Assembly: GCF_014164585.1 (NCBI RefSeq)
Contig: NZ_JACJFM010000022.1
Location: forward strand, 21,144-85,143
Direction: 5' to 3'
From: Oceanospirillum sediminis
GTDB lineage: Bacteria > Pseudomonadota > Gammaproteobacteria > Pseudomonadales > Halomonadaceae
Length of the DNA stretch: 64,000 nt
A model generated the notes under the pieces. That model was not told the origin of the DNA and searched no databases. It worked only from the letters and a program-made list of their open reading frames with translations. Below, piece after piece: positions 37,226 through 46,201 of the stretch; positions within the stretch are counted from its first letter, which is position 1, and each line of letters begins with the position of its first letter. Made by a program: the position numbers and the translations under genes.

Positions 37226-37264
37226 AAGATGGCATCGGGGGAAGCTCTGATGCCATCTTTTTAT
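37226..37264 (+). terminator. Rho-independent terminator after aspS
   Basis: AAGATGGCATC (37226-37236) pairs with GATGCCATCTT (37249-37259) and leads into TTTTT. It lies 65 bases past the aspS stop and separates it from yebC. The rest of 37161-37459 shows nothing more. Confidence 0.9.
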
Positions 37265-37459
37265 CTCTCATCTGTGACCTGTTGAATTGGCTTTGATATT
37301 TAAGCCAGGTTATAGCTGAGAGCTAAAAGCGAGGTTTTCAAATGTGCTTCAGCGGGTCTTCCAGAGGCTTGAAAACCAGAATATTTTAGCTGTAAATCGC
37401 TGCGAATAGGACTGTTTCTGTTGGTCGGCGATTGCGTTAGAACAAATTGGAGTTTTACC

Positions 37460-38203
37460 ATGGCAGGCCATAGTAAATGGGCAAACATTAAGCACCGTAA
37501 AGCAGCACAGGATGCTAAGCGTGGCAAGATCTTTACCAAGCTGATTCGCGAGCTGACCGTAGCGGCTAAACAGGGTGGTCCGGCGCCGGAGGATAATCCG
37601 CGTTTACGCGCGGCTGTGGATAAAGCGCTGGGCGCTAATATGACCCGCGATACTATCGACCGTGCTATTCAGCGTGGTGCCGGTGGGGGCGACAACGACA
37701 ATGTTGATGAGTTGACCTATGAAGGCTACGGTCCGGGCGGTGTTGCAGTATTGGTTGAGTGTATGACCGATAACCGCAATCGTACCGTAGCAGAGGTACG
37801 TCATGCCTTTAGTAAGCGTGGCGGTAATCTGGGTACTGATGGTTCGGTCGCTTATCTGTTCAGCCGTAAAGGTCAGATTGTATTTGATGCGGGGGCTGAT
37901 GAAGAGGCGGTGATGGAAGTGGCGCTGGAAGCCGGTGCTGAAGATGTGATCAGTCATGATGACGGTTCCGTTGAAGTGATCACTGAGTGGACGGAATTAA
38001 ATACTGTTAAAACAGCGCTGGAAGCTGCGGATTTAACGCCAATAGGTGGAGAGGTGACCATGATTGCATCAACCACGGCGCCTATGGATGAAGACAGTGC
38101 GGCCAGTATTATGGGGTTAGTCGAGCACCTGGAAGATCTGGATGATGTACAGAACGTGTACACTAATGCTGAAATTTCCGCTGAAATTATGGAAAAGCTA
38201 TAA
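37460..38203 (+). CDS. yebC: YebC/PmpR family regulatory protein
   Basis: 247 residues from the ATG at 37460, which has GGAG eight bases before it; the longer frame from 37421 lacks one. The N-terminus [20 protein letters not shown] is the family hallmark. YebC-type proteins have been described as transcription regulators and, more recently, as factors helping ribosomes through proline-rich stretches. The position aspS-yebC-ruvC is the classic gammaproteobacterial order. Confidence 0.95.
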   Translation: MAGHSKWANIKHRKAAQDAKRGKIFTKLIRELTVAAKQGGPAPEDNPRLRAAVDKALGANMTRDTIDRAIQRGAGGGDNDNVDELTYEGYGPGGVAVLVECMTDNRNRTVAEVRHAFSKRGGNLGTDGSVAYLFSRKGQIVFDAGADEEAVMEVALEAGAEDVISHDDGSVEVITEWTELNTVKTALEAADLTPIGGEVTMIASTTAPMDEDSAASIMGLVEHLEDLDDVQNVYTNAEISAEIMEKL

Positions 38204-38392
38204 CGGTCGGTTTTATCCGATGCTTTATAGCGAATAGGTAAAAACAGGCAGAGTCATTTGGCTCTGCCTGTGTCGTTTTAGGCGCTTGTTATATCCGCAC
38301 ACTTGATGTGCTTGTTATTGGTTATCAGCTGCGCAGCTTTAGTGAAGAATACTCATTAACTGATGCGGTTAGGCATGAAATAGAAGGGCTAA

Positions 38393-38932
38393 ATGGCCAT
38401 TATTTTAGGTATCGACCCTGGCAGCCGTAAAACCGGTTATGGGGTGATTCGACTGGAAGGACATAAGATCCACTATATCGCCAGCGGTTTTATCCGCATC
38501 ACAGGGGATACACTGGCGGATAAGCTGCAGCAGGTGTATGCCGGGGTGAGCGAAGTGATCGCTCAGTATCGACCTGAGCAGTTTGCCATTGAACAGGTGT
38601 TTATGTCGAAAAATGCAGACTCTGCCTTAAAGCTGGGTCAGGCTCGTGGTGTGGCGATTGTTGCAGCGGCGAATCATGGTTTACCGGTGAGTGAGTATGC
38701 AGCGCGCCTGGTTAAGCAGGCGGTCGCGGGTAAAGGCTCCGCAGATAAGGTGCAGATCCAGCATATGGTAGCGTCGATCCTGAAGCTTAATGATCTGCCC
38801 CAATCCGATGCGGCGGATGCCTTAGCGATTGCAATTACCCATGCAAATTCCAGTTTAGGTTTGGTGGCGATGTCGGGTCGTTCCAGTGGCCGTCGAAGTA
38901 GCAGTTGGCGTAGCTGGCAACCCGGTCGGTGA
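38393..38932 (+). CDS. ruvC: Crossover junction endodeoxyribonuclease RuvC
   Basis: Resolves Holliday junctions. 179 residues. Acidic active site visible: Asp7 in [13 protein letters not shown], Glu in [20 protein letters not shown], and the pair in [15 protein letters not shown] basic Arg/Ser-rich tail (about 160-179, [14 protein letters not shown]) extends past the catalytic fold. ruvA and ruvB, which usually follow in gammaproteobacteria, are absent here. Confidence 0.96.
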   Translation: MAIILGIDPGSRKTGYGVIRLEGHKIHYIASGFIRITGDTLADKLQQVYAGVSEVIAQYRPEQFAIEQVFMSKNADSALKLGQARGVAIVAAANHGLPVSEYAARLVKQAVAGKGSADKVQIQHMVASILKLNDLPQSDAADALAIAITHANSSLGLVAMSGRSSGRRSSSWRSWQPGR

Positions 38933-38979
38933 ATACCCCATGAGTCGTTTATTTTTTTGTCATAAGGAGAGTGGCATCC

Positions 38980-39627
38980 GTGGCACTGTTTGAAATCCCC
39001 TTTATCTATTATCTGGATATCTTCGGCACTATCGTGTTTGCGATTACCGGTGTGTTGGCAGCCAGTGAAAAGCGTCTGGATCTGTTTGGCATGATCGTGG
39101 TAGGCGTTGTGACCTCAATTGGCGGCGGTACTATCCGGGATTTGATCTTAGGGCGTGCGCCGGTATTCTGGATTGCAGAGCACTGCTATATCTGGATCAT
39201 AGTGATCACTTGCATCCTGACCTTTATTGTTGCGCGCTTTTACACTTTTCCCCGACGGGCGCTGCTGTTTTCAGATGCCATCGGTTTGGGGGTGTTTACG
39301 GTGATTGGCGCTCAGGTCGCGTTGAATCTGGATCATCCTCCGATAATAGCGATCACGATGGGGATGATGACGGGGGTTTTTGGCGGTGTTATCCGGGATG
39401 TACTGACCAATGAGATACCGGTGATTTTCCAGAAAGAGATCTATGCCACTGCAGCGCTTTCCGGGGCGCTGGTATTTGTTAATCTACGCTGGTTCTTTCC
39501 TGATGGTTCTGCAGCCTTCAGTGCTATTGTTGCGATGCTAGTGGTGATGGGAATCCGGTTTTCAGCAATCCGCTGGGGATTGCAATTGCCCGTATTTCTT
39601 TTGAGTAAGCGACCAGGAGAAGAGTAG
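38980..39627 (+). CDS. TRIC/YadS-type membrane protein (UPF0126)
   Basis: 215 residues from the GTG at 38980, which is correctly spaced from AAGGAG; a GTG at 38971 abuts that site and is unlikely. About seven hydrophobic helices arranged as two repeats, each with the glycine motif: SIGGGTIRDLILGR and GVFGGVIRDVLTNE. This is the UPF0126/TRIC family, members of which are trimeric cation channels or have been proposed as glycine transporters. It lies 47 bases behind ruvC, where ruvA would be expected. Confidence 0.88.
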   Translation: MALFEIPFIYYLDIFGTIVFAITGVLAASEKRLDLFGMIVVGVVTSIGGGTIRDLILGRAPVFWIAEHCYIWIIVITCILTFIVARFYTFPRRALLFSDAIGLGVFTVIGAQVALNLDHPPIIAITMGMMTGVFGGVIRDVLTNEIPVIFQKEIYATAALSGALVFVNLRWFFPDGSAAFSAIVAMLVVMGIRFSAIRWGLQLPVFLLSKRPGEE

Positions 39628-39655
39628 GGCAGAGGTGCAGCTCTTATATTCAGGC

Positions 39656-40393
39656 TTACTGATAGTATTTCTGCCTGATTTTTTCCGGAAACTCTCCGTT
39701 CATTATTTCTTGTATTGCCTGGCTGATTCTGTCTGCTTGTTTGCTCCACGGGGATCTGTTAGACAGGCCGATATACAAAGGAAGGTGATTGCCCGGATTA
39801 AAAGAGGCTTTAATAAAAGAGTCGCTCCAGGGGCTTCGTGCCAGTTCATAGTCTGCCTGGCAATCGGTGCCGATATAGGTATCTATTCTCTGGGCAGAAA
39901 GAAGTTGCAATAATACGCTTTCCTGAGCCATCTGTGTTTTATTCAGTGTACTGTCATTATCGAAAGCTGAGTAATACGCTGAGCCTCTTACCATGCCTAT
40001 ATTCAGCTGCTTAAGGTCTTGTGCCGTTGCCAGTCTGTGTTCTTCATTTTTGCGGATGTAGAAGTGGGTGGAGCACATAAAATAGTCTGGTTTTGTGTAG
40101 GTAATATATTCTGCTCTGCTGGCTCGCCATGCCAGTCCGCTCATCGCATCAATTTGTCCTGATCTCATCATCTCAAGGCAGCGCTTCCAGGGACAGCGTA
40201 TATACCTGACTTGCGCTCCTATCCTTGGTGATAGCTCTGTCCAGAGATCATGGTCAATGCCTGTAACCTCTGAGTCAGTGACGAAGCGAAATGGAACCCA
40301 GGCATCAACGCCGACCCGAATAGGCTGGTTGTCTGCCCGAGAGGATTGTGTGAAGATCAGAAGTATCAGAGAAATAGCTATTATCAGGTGCAT
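39656..40393 (-). CDS. Orphan periplasmic solute-binding protein, SBP family 3
   Basis: 245 residues with Sec signal peptide (about 1-20, ending QSSRADN). The mature part has IRVGVDAWVPFRF, GIDHDLWTELSPRIG, CPWKRCLEMMRSGQIDAMSG and YYSAFDNDSTLN. The CPWKRCLEMMRSGQIDA motif parallels MPWKRAMESARAGEVDA in the protein at 27090-27845, so both belong to the same transporter-less subfamily. No permease is nearby. It converges with the TRIC-type gene, leaving only 28 bases, and is unrelated to the purine genes upstream. Confidence 0.82.
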   Translation of the reverse strand: MHLIIAISLILLIFTQSSRADNQPIRVGVDAWVPFRFVTDSEVTGIDHDLWTELSPRIGAQVRYIRCPWKRCLEMMRSGQIDAMSGLAWRASRAEYITYTKPDYFMCSTHFYIRKNEEHRLATAQDLKQLNIGMVRGSAYYSAFDNDSTLNKTQMAQESVLLQLLSAQRIDTYIGTDCQADYELARSPWSDSFIKASFNPGNHLPLYIGLSNRSPWSKQADRISQAIQEIMNGEFPEKIRQKYYQ

Positions 40394-40482
40394 ACAGAAC
40401 TCTTCTGTTCACTGAGTCTTATGTACCAGTTTAGCTTAATATTTCTCTGTTTCAGGGCTTAATTTATACTTCCGGGCAGAGA

Positions 40483-41214
40483 TCAGAGCCCTGTTACTTT
40501 CTGGCCATCAAGTCTGGCTTCCAGTAAAACAACTGGCTTTTCCTTGTGTTTTTTCCTGACCGGCTCAACGCGGAGTAGCAGGTTATCCCAGTCACTGGCC
40601 ATCCAGATCAGGTGTTCAACATCTTTTTTGGAGCGTCTGAGGCTTTCTACTTTAACGGTATTCAGTTTGCCCATAGGCGTATCAAGTATTTCTTTGCCTA
40701 CCACCCGGAACAGATAGTGCTTAATCTTCCCGCCATCGGCAACCTGGTATCTGAATTCAGTTTGTTCAGGATTGTTTAGCAGATCATATCTGAGTTTGAG
40801 CTGGTAGCTCAGCAAGTCCTGTGTGCCTTCCTCTACGGACATTTTCCAGGGTTTTTCAGCGATGTTATTGGTGACTCGCATTTTTGACCAGTCAAAAGAA
40901 ACTGATTTATCTTTTTCTTCGCCAAAAACCTGCTGATACCTGCGATAGAGCAGAGGCTGAATCAGGCCTGAGTCACTCAGCTGGAACTTACTGGTCTGAC
41001 TGATTTTTGCAAACCATTTTTCCGCTCTGAAGTCGAGCGTCCAGTTACCATCGTCGTCCTGTTTTAGTGTGCGTTCGGCTTTGACATCAATAGTGAAGCC
41101 CATATCATAGGTCGTATGGTAAATACCTTTATAGGGCTTCAGAGGGGTTCCGGCATAGCTGCTGGCTGATAATAAAACTATTAAAAGCGTAAAGAGCGGT
41201 CCTGTTCGAAGCAT
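40483..41214 (-). CDS. DUF3108 periplasmic protein
   Basis: 243 residues, Sec signal peptide (about 1-21, LLIVLLSASSYAG). The fold is mostly beta: GIYHTTYDMGFTIDVKAERT at the N-terminus and VADGGKIKHYLFRVVGKE in the middle, as in the DUF3108 family. No catalytic motif is known. It lies directly downstream of purN on the same strand, an order also found in Pseudomonas. Function unknown. Confidence 0.82.
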   Translation of the reverse strand: MLRTGPLFTLLIVLLSASSYAGTPLKPYKGIYHTTYDMGFTIDVKAERTLKQDDDGNWTLDFRAEKWFAKISQTSKFQLSDSGLIQPLLYRRYQQVFGEEKDKSVSFDWSKMRVTNNIAEKPWKMSVEEGTQDLLSYQLKLRYDLLNNPEQTEFRYQVADGGKIKHYLFRVVGKEILDTPMGKLNTVKVESLRRSKKDVEHLIWMASDWDNLLLRVEPVRKKHKEKPVVLLEARLDGQKVTGL

Positions 41215-41245
41215 GCCGGTCTCCTTGTTATGGCGTGGGGTTTTT

Positions 41246-41890
41246 TCAGGCGCTTAAAAGAGGGATATTGCCAGCTAATGAAACACCATCAAGGTGGGGA
41301 ATGTTATCCTGTAGCTGAATACGTCCTTCCATAAACCATTTTACAGCAATCGGATAGATCTTGTGTTCCTGTACCAGCACTCTGGCTGCCAGCGTCTCGG
41401 GTGTGTCGTCCTGTTCTACGGGAACCGATGCCTGAATAAAAACAGGACCGCCATCCAGTTCTTCTGTTACAAAGTGCACGCTGGCACCGTGTGTGCTGTC
41501 GCCAGCTTCAATCGCTCTTTTGTGAGTATGAAGTCCCTGATATTTTGGCAGTAACGACGGATGGATATTAATCAGTTTTCCAGCATAGCGACGAACAAAG
41601 TCAGCGGTCAGGATGCGCATAAAACCTGACAGCACTACAAGGTCTGGCTGGTACTCATCAATCAGTCGGATCATATTTGCATCGAAAATTTCGCGATTAG
41701 CGAATTCGGTATGATCAAGCACCCGAGTCGGAATGTCTGCCTGTTCAGCGCGCTGCAGGCCGTATGCATTCTCTTTATTACTGATGACTGCAGAGATCTG
41801 GCCGGGGATGTCCCCGGCCTTCACTGAGTCAATAATTGCCTGAAGGTTGCTTCCGCTACCTGAAATCAGTACAACAATTGAACCGGACAT
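41246..41890 (-). CDS. purN: Phosphoribosylglycinamide formyltransferase 1
   Basis: Third step of purine synthesis: transfers formyl from 10-formyl-THF to GAR. 214 residues. N-terminal nucleotide-binding LISGSGSNLQAIID; catalytic Asn-His in INIHPSLLPKYQGLHTH; catalytic Asp in VTEELDGGPVFIQ. The stop of purM and the ATG of purN are only two bases apart, so translation is coupled. Confidence 0.96.
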   Translation of the reverse strand: MSGSIVVLISGSGSNLQAIIDSVKAGDIPGQISAVISNKENAYGLQRAEQADIPTRVLDHTEFANREIFDANMIRLIDEYQPDLVVLSGFMRILTADFVRRYAGKLINIHPSLLPKYQGLHTHKRAIEAGDSTHGASVHFVTEELDGGPVFIQASVPVEQDDTPETLAARVLVQEHKIYPIAVKWFMEGRIQLQDNIPHLDGVSLAGNIPLLSA

Positions 41891-41892
41891 GA

Positions 41893-42942
41893 TTACTTCA
41901 GACCCTCAAGGTGAACCTGCTCTTCACCTTCTGCTGCTGTTTCAATTCGGCCGATCTGCCATGCATTCTCGCCTTCAGCGTTAAGCAGACGGATTGCTTC
42001 TTCTGCTTTATCCTGATCAACAACGATGATCATACCTACACCGCAGTTCAGTGTGCGATACATTTCGTATTCATCAACATTGCCACCGCGCTGAAGCCAG
42101 TTGAATACTTCCGGGCGTGTCCAGCTGTTCAGGTCAACTACTGCTTTAGCATTATCAGGCAGAACCCGTGGCAGGTTTTCCTGCAGGCCACCGCCTGTGA
42201 TGTGGGATATAGCGTGTACTGGCAGGGTTTCAATCAGTTTCAGTACCGGCTTAACATAAATGCGGGTGGGCGCCAGTAATGCTTCTGCCAGAGGCTTGCC
42301 ATCAACTTCTTCATTCAGATCAGCATCTGTGACTTCAATGATTTTACGAATCAGAGAATAGCCGTTAGAGTGCGGGCCGCTGGATGCCAGACCAATCAGT
42401 GCCTGACCTGGTTTTACTGTGCTGCCATCAATTACTTCGCTTTTTTCTGCAACGCCTACGCAGAAACCAGCCAGATCGTAATCTTCACCTTCATACATGC
42501 CTGGCATTTCAGCCGTTTCACCACCTACCAGAGCTGCCCCTGCCTGCAGACAACCTTCACCGATACCGGCTACTACATCGGCAGCAATATCAACGTTCAG
42601 TTTACCTGTTGCGTAGTAGTCCAGGAAGAACAGTGGCTCAGCACCACATACCACCAGATCATTAACACACATAGCAACCAGATCGATGCCAATAGTGTCG
42701 TGTTTATTCAGATCCATAGCCAGACGCAGCTTGGTGCCTACGCCATCAGTACCGGAAACAAGAACAGGCTCGCGGTAGCGACCCGGCAGTTCGCACAGAG
42801 CGCCAAAACCACCCAGGCCACCCAGAACTTCAGGACGGCGAGTACGTTTTGCCGTACCTTTAATACGTTCTACCAGGGCATTACCTGCATCAATATCAAC
42901 GCCTGCATCTTTATAACTGATCGATTTCTTATCGGTGCTCAT
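41893..42942 (-). CDS. purM: Phosphoribosylformylglycinamidine cyclo-ligase
   Basis: Fifth step of purine synthesis: makes AIR from FGAM with ATP. 349 residues. Family motifs: [20 protein letters not shown] at the N-terminus, [31 protein letters not shown] and [31 protein letters not shown]. First gene of purM-purN. It is divergent from the DUF2066 gene; 234 bases lie between the starts. I saw no PurR-type box there. Confidence 0.97.
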   Translation of the reverse strand: MSTDKKSISYKDAGVDIDAGNALVERIKGTAKRTRRPEVLGGLGGFGALCELPGRYREPVLVSGTDGVGTKLRLAMDLNKHDTIGIDLVAMCVNDLVVCGAEPLFFLDYYATGKLNVDIAADVVAGIGEGCLQAGAALVGGETAEMPGMYEGEDYDLAGFCVGVAEKSEVIDGSTVKPGQALIGLASSGPHSNGYSLIRKIIEVTDADLNEEVDGKPLAEALLAPTRIYVKPVLKLIETLPVHAISHITGGGLQENLPRVLPDNAKAVVDLNSWTRPEVFNWLQRGGNVDEYEMYRTLNCGVGMIIVVDQDKAEEAIRLLNAEGENAWQIGRIETAAEGEEQVHLEGLK

Positions 42943-43176
42943 GAAGGATCCTGTGAACTAATTAGGATTAAATCAGCGCGGGATTGTACCTTACCAGAGT
43001 GGTCTGGTCACGGATGAGTCTGCTTTGTATAACAAAAAAGTTATCTTTTTTATCCGGCTGCTTGTTATGAATTTAAAGATAGCATTCAATCAGGGGATTA
43101 TTTCTGCTATCCGGAACCCTGATAAGGTAGAATACTTATCTATATGAAAATTTTGCGGCATATTCAAGGAGTTGGG

Positions 43177-44262
43177 ATGTTTGCTATTCCTTTGCGTTTC
43201 CTGCTGATTGCCCTGGTGCAGCTGGCTTTAGCCGGACCCGCTATGGCTGAGCAGGTAACAGGTCTGTTTAAGAGTGAACGTCTGGTATCTGATCAGAGCC
43301 CTGAGGCCAGAGCCAGTGTTGTACAGGGCGCACTTGAAGAAGTGCTGATAAAGGTCTCTGGTAGTTCTGCTTTGTTACAGGAAGCTGAAGTGATTGAGCT
43401 GGTGTCTGCGGCAGAGCAATACCTGGCTGAGTTTTCTTATGCAGAGAATGAACTGAGTGAGGTCAGTGGTGACAGCGCTGACACAGCGGGGCGTTACAGG
43501 CTGCAGATGCGTTTTGACAGTCGCTCGGTTATGCAGGTGTTGAATAGTGCGCGTGTGCCTGTCTGGGGCAGTAATCGTCCATCAACTATTGTCTGGCTGG
43601 CCATTGAGTCCGCTAACGGGCGTTTTATTATGAACAAGACCAGCAATCCGTTACTGGCTGAAATTATGTCCGATGAAGCTTCTCGTCGTGGTTTGCCAGT
43701 TAAGCTGCCGGAAATGACTGCTGAAGAGCGCCAGAATATCAGTGTCAGTGATATCTGGGGACAGTTCAGTGACCGGATTCAGGCGGCCTCATCGGGGTAT
43801 AATGCGGATGTAATTTTCAGTGGACGTATGTACCGGGAGGCTTCTGGTACATGGCAGGCTCGTTGGATAATGATTGAAGAGGGGAGCAGAAAGAACTACT
43901 CGCTGTCCTCTTCCAGTCTTAGAACCTTGTTTGCTGAGTCGGTTGATACACTGGCCGATCAGCTGGCTTCTCAGTATGCCGTAAATTCCCAGCCCGGTAA
44001 GACCGGAGCTTTCAGTTTCAGAGTAAAAGGGCTGGAGTCTATTGAGGATTATGCCCGTCTGAACCGTTATCTGAACAGTTTGCAGATTACAGAAAATGTT
44101 CAGGTTACTGAGCTGAATAAATCTGTTCTGGGGTACAAGGTGCTGTTAAAAGGTTCATCTGAGCAATTTATTTCTCTGTTGAAACTGGATTCTTATCTTA
44201 AGCTGGATGAAACCTCTGTTGTGAATAATCAGCCTGATTTTATCTGGCAGCAGGCTAATTAA
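43177..44262 (+). CDS. DUF2066 periplasmic protein
   Basis: 361 residues from the ATG at 43177, which has AAGGAG seven bases upstream; the frame also opens at 43144 without one. Sec signal peptide (about 1-24, ending GPAMAEQ). The mature N-terminus RASVVQGALEEVLIKVSGSS is the DUF2066 signature. Function unknown. It stands divergent to purM and eleven bases before the AI-2E family gene, an order conserved in many gammaproteobacteria, where hda usually also occurs nearby. Confidence 0.85.
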   Translation: MFAIPLRFLLIALVQLALAGPAMAEQVTGLFKSERLVSDQSPEARASVVQGALEEVLIKVSGSSALLQEAEVIELVSAAEQYLAEFSYAENELSEVSGDSADTAGRYRLQMRFDSRSVMQVLNSARVPVWGSNRPSTIVWLAIESANGRFIMNKTSNPLLAEIMSDEASRRGLPVKLPEMTAEERQNISVSDIWGQFSDRIQAASSGYNADVIFSGRMYREASGTWQARWIMIEEGSRKNYSLSSSSLRTLFAESVDTLADQLASQYAVNSQPGKTGAFSFRVKGLESIEDYARLNRYLNSLQITENVQVTELNKSVLGYKVLLKGSSEQFISLLKLDSYLKLDETSVVNNQPDFIWQQAN

Positions 44263-44273
44263 GGGATAGATCT

Positions 44274-45323
44274 ATGTCGGGCACACAACAGAAGATTATT
44301 CTGGCTGTATTGCTGGTAACAGCGTTATTGTTGTATCTGTTACAGCCTATCCTTATGCCTTTTCTGGTGGGTATGCTGCTGGCGTATATGGGGGATCCGG
44401 TTGCAGACTGGCTGGAAGAGAAAGGTTGCTCCAGGCGTCTTGCGGTGATTGTAGTTTTTGCTTGCCTGAGCGTCCTTATGGGTGGTTTTCTGCTGTTTCT
44501 GATTCCCTTATTAGGCAAACAGCTGGAGCTTATACAGGAGTTTGTACCACTAATTCTGACCTGGGTCCGTGAACAGCTGCTGCCTTTTCTGGTGGAGTAT
44601 ACCGGTCTGGAAGAGGATATGCTTGAGCTTGATGCTATCCAGAAGGCGTTATCTGGCCATTTGCAGCAAGCCGGATCAGTTGCAGGTATTCTGATAAGGG
44701 AGCTGGGTAAATCCGGGATGGTACTGGTCAGTATGGTGGTGAATATTGGTTTGATTCCGGTCGTAACCTTTTATCTGTTGCTGGACTGGGACCGCCTGAA
44801 GCTGAAAATCCTTTATCTTTTTCCTAATAAATATCAGGGAAAAGCAGAGCAGATGGCCGTTGAATGTGATGAAGTGCTGGCCGCTTTTATCAAAGGTCAG
44901 TTAATGGTTATGTTCTGTCTGAGTCTGGTTTATGCCACTGGTTTGTGGATGGTCGGACTGAAGCTGGCTTTGCTGGTCGGTGTTATTGCCGGGCTTGCCA
45001 GTATCGTACCCTATCTTGGACCTATTATTGGTATCGGAGCCGGTTTACTGGCTGGCTGGTTTCAGTTTGCAGACTGGTTGCCGCTTCTGATGATTGCAGG
45101 GGTTTTTATTATTGGCCAGTTGCTGGAAAGCTTTGTTTTTACTCCGTTACTGGTAGGTGACAAAATTGGTCTGCACCCCGTGACTGTAATTTTTGCCATT
45201 ATGGCGGGAGGGCAGCTGTTTGGTTTTACTGGCATTCTGATAGCTCTGCCCGTTGCGGCCGTCATTATGGTTTTGCTTCGCCATCTGCACGATTATTACA
45301 AAGACAGCGAAATGTATTCCTGA
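44274..45323 (+). CDS. AI-2E family (PerM-type) membrane transporter
   Basis: 349 residues with about seven to eight membrane helices: an N-terminal pair (about 10-45), a soluble loop (about 80-140), and a C-terminal bundle (about 150-345) with VVTFYLLLDWDRLK and GLASIVPYLGPIIGIGAGL, the family signatures. Members include PerM, TqsA and Na+/H+ antiporter-like proteins; the substrate here is unknown. Co-transcribed with the DUF2066 gene. The hda gene often found after it is not present. The following 273 bases hold only an imperfect GC-rich hairpin at about 45371-45395. Confidence 0.88.
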   Translation: MSGTQQKIILAVLLVTALLLYLLQPILMPFLVGMLLAYMGDPVADWLEEKGCSRRLAVIVVFACLSVLMGGFLLFLIPLLGKQLELIQEFVPLILTWVREQLLPFLVEYTGLEEDMLELDAIQKALSGHLQQAGSVAGILIRELGKSGMVLVSMVVNIGLIPVVTFYLLLDWDRLKLKILYLFPNKYQGKAEQMAVECDEVLAAFIKGQLMVMFCLSLVYATGLWMVGLKLALLVGVIAGLASIVPYLGPIIGIGAGLLAGWFQFADWLPLLMIAGVFIIGQLLESFVFTPLLVGDKIGLHPVTVIFAIMAGGQLFGFTGILIALPVAAVIMVLLRHLHDYYKDSEMYS

Positions 45324-45596
45324 TTTTTCCGGAAAACAACTGCTCACTACTTCAATATATATGTTTATTTCCTCCCCGGTCAGTGGCCGGAGAGGAAAAG
45401 TATAAATATCGAAAATTTTATACAGATGCAGCCTATCCACAGTTGCCGACAGCAGATATCTTTGCTTCAGAGCACTATCATCTTCAGAATTTTTATTCGT
45501 AACATAATATAATTTAAGATGTGCTTGTTGAACTCTTTGCCATTAATTGGCAAGAGTCACGTATTTTTGTTTACAGAAAATGTTACCGGGGATTTT

Positions 45597-46061
45597 ATGC
45601 TGAAAAAACTATTGTCTGTGTGTCTGACGATGTCATTTATGGTTGTAGCAAATGCTGAAGCTGAAGAGATTGGTTCTGTTAGCACGGTATTTAAGATGCT
45701 CGGACCAAATCACAAAATTGTTATTGAAGCATTTGATGATCCAGAGGTAGATGGCGTGAGTTGCTGGTTGTCCCGTCCTAAAACCGGAGGCATTAAAGGT
45801 GGGCTGGGGCTGGCAGAAGATCCTTCTGATGGTGCGATCGCCTGTCGTCAGATTGGCCCTATTGTTATTAAAGACAAACTGAAAGATGGTGAGCAGGTTT
45901 TTAATAAACGTACCAGCCTGGTGTTTAAATCAATGCAGGTGGTGCGTTTTTTCGATGAAAAGCGTAATACGCTGATCTATCTGGTATATTCAGATAAGAT
46001 TATTGAAGGATCGCCGAAGAACTCCATTTCTGTTGTTCCCGTCCAGCCATGGCGCGATTAG
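45597..46061 (+). CDS. creA: CreA family periplasmic protein
   Basis: 154 residues from the ATG at 45597, preceded by GGGGA; the longer frame from 45519 adds residues before a clean signal peptide ([18 protein letters not shown]) and is unlikely. The mature part contains [39 protein letters not shown] and [15 protein letters not shown], typical of CreA. Function not known in the family. It stands alone with its own terminator; creB and creC are not adjacent. Confidence 0.9.
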   Translation: MLKKLLSVCLTMSFMVVANAEAEEIGSVSTVFKMLGPNHKIVIEAFDDPEVDGVSCWLSRPKTGGIKGGLGLAEDPSDGAIACRQIGPIVIKDKLKDGEQVFNKRTSLVFKSMQVVRFFDEKRNTLIYLVYSDKIIEGSPKNSISVVPVQPWRD

Positions 46062-46090
46062 TGATAAGAATCTGATTTATCGGTTATAGG

Positions 46091-46118
46091 AAGCCTCTGA
46101 GAATTCAGGGGTTTTTTT
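46091..46118 (+). terminator. Rho-independent terminator after creA
   Basis: CCTCTGA and TCAGGGG pair (one G-U) around a short loop and run into seven T. It lies 30 bases past the creA stop. Confidence 0.85.
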
Positions 46119-46131
46119 AACTGGTTCTTAT

Positions 46132-46145
46132 CGGTCGAACGACCG
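46132..46145. promoter_or_regulatory. CGGTCG-type palindrome before CoA-transferase gene
   Basis: CGGTCGAACGACCG is a perfect dyad, 57 bases before the start of the CoA-transferase gene. TetR-family regulators of acyl-CoA genes often use dyads of this kind, but no such regulator is encoded nearby. Confidence 0.35.
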
Positions 46146-46201
46146 TTTTGTATTGTTCTATATGATATCTTAGTAATACAAAAATAATAAGAGGGTTGAT
46201 T

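Noticed and set aside
42370..43017. 215-codon plus-strand frame across purM
   Set aside because: Antisense shadow of purM; Cys/Thr-rich translation typical of such shadows.
45433..45441. CTATCCACA, one mismatch from a DnaA box
   Set aside because: A single near-match without a cluster or AT-rich unwinding region is expected by chance; no origin is supported.
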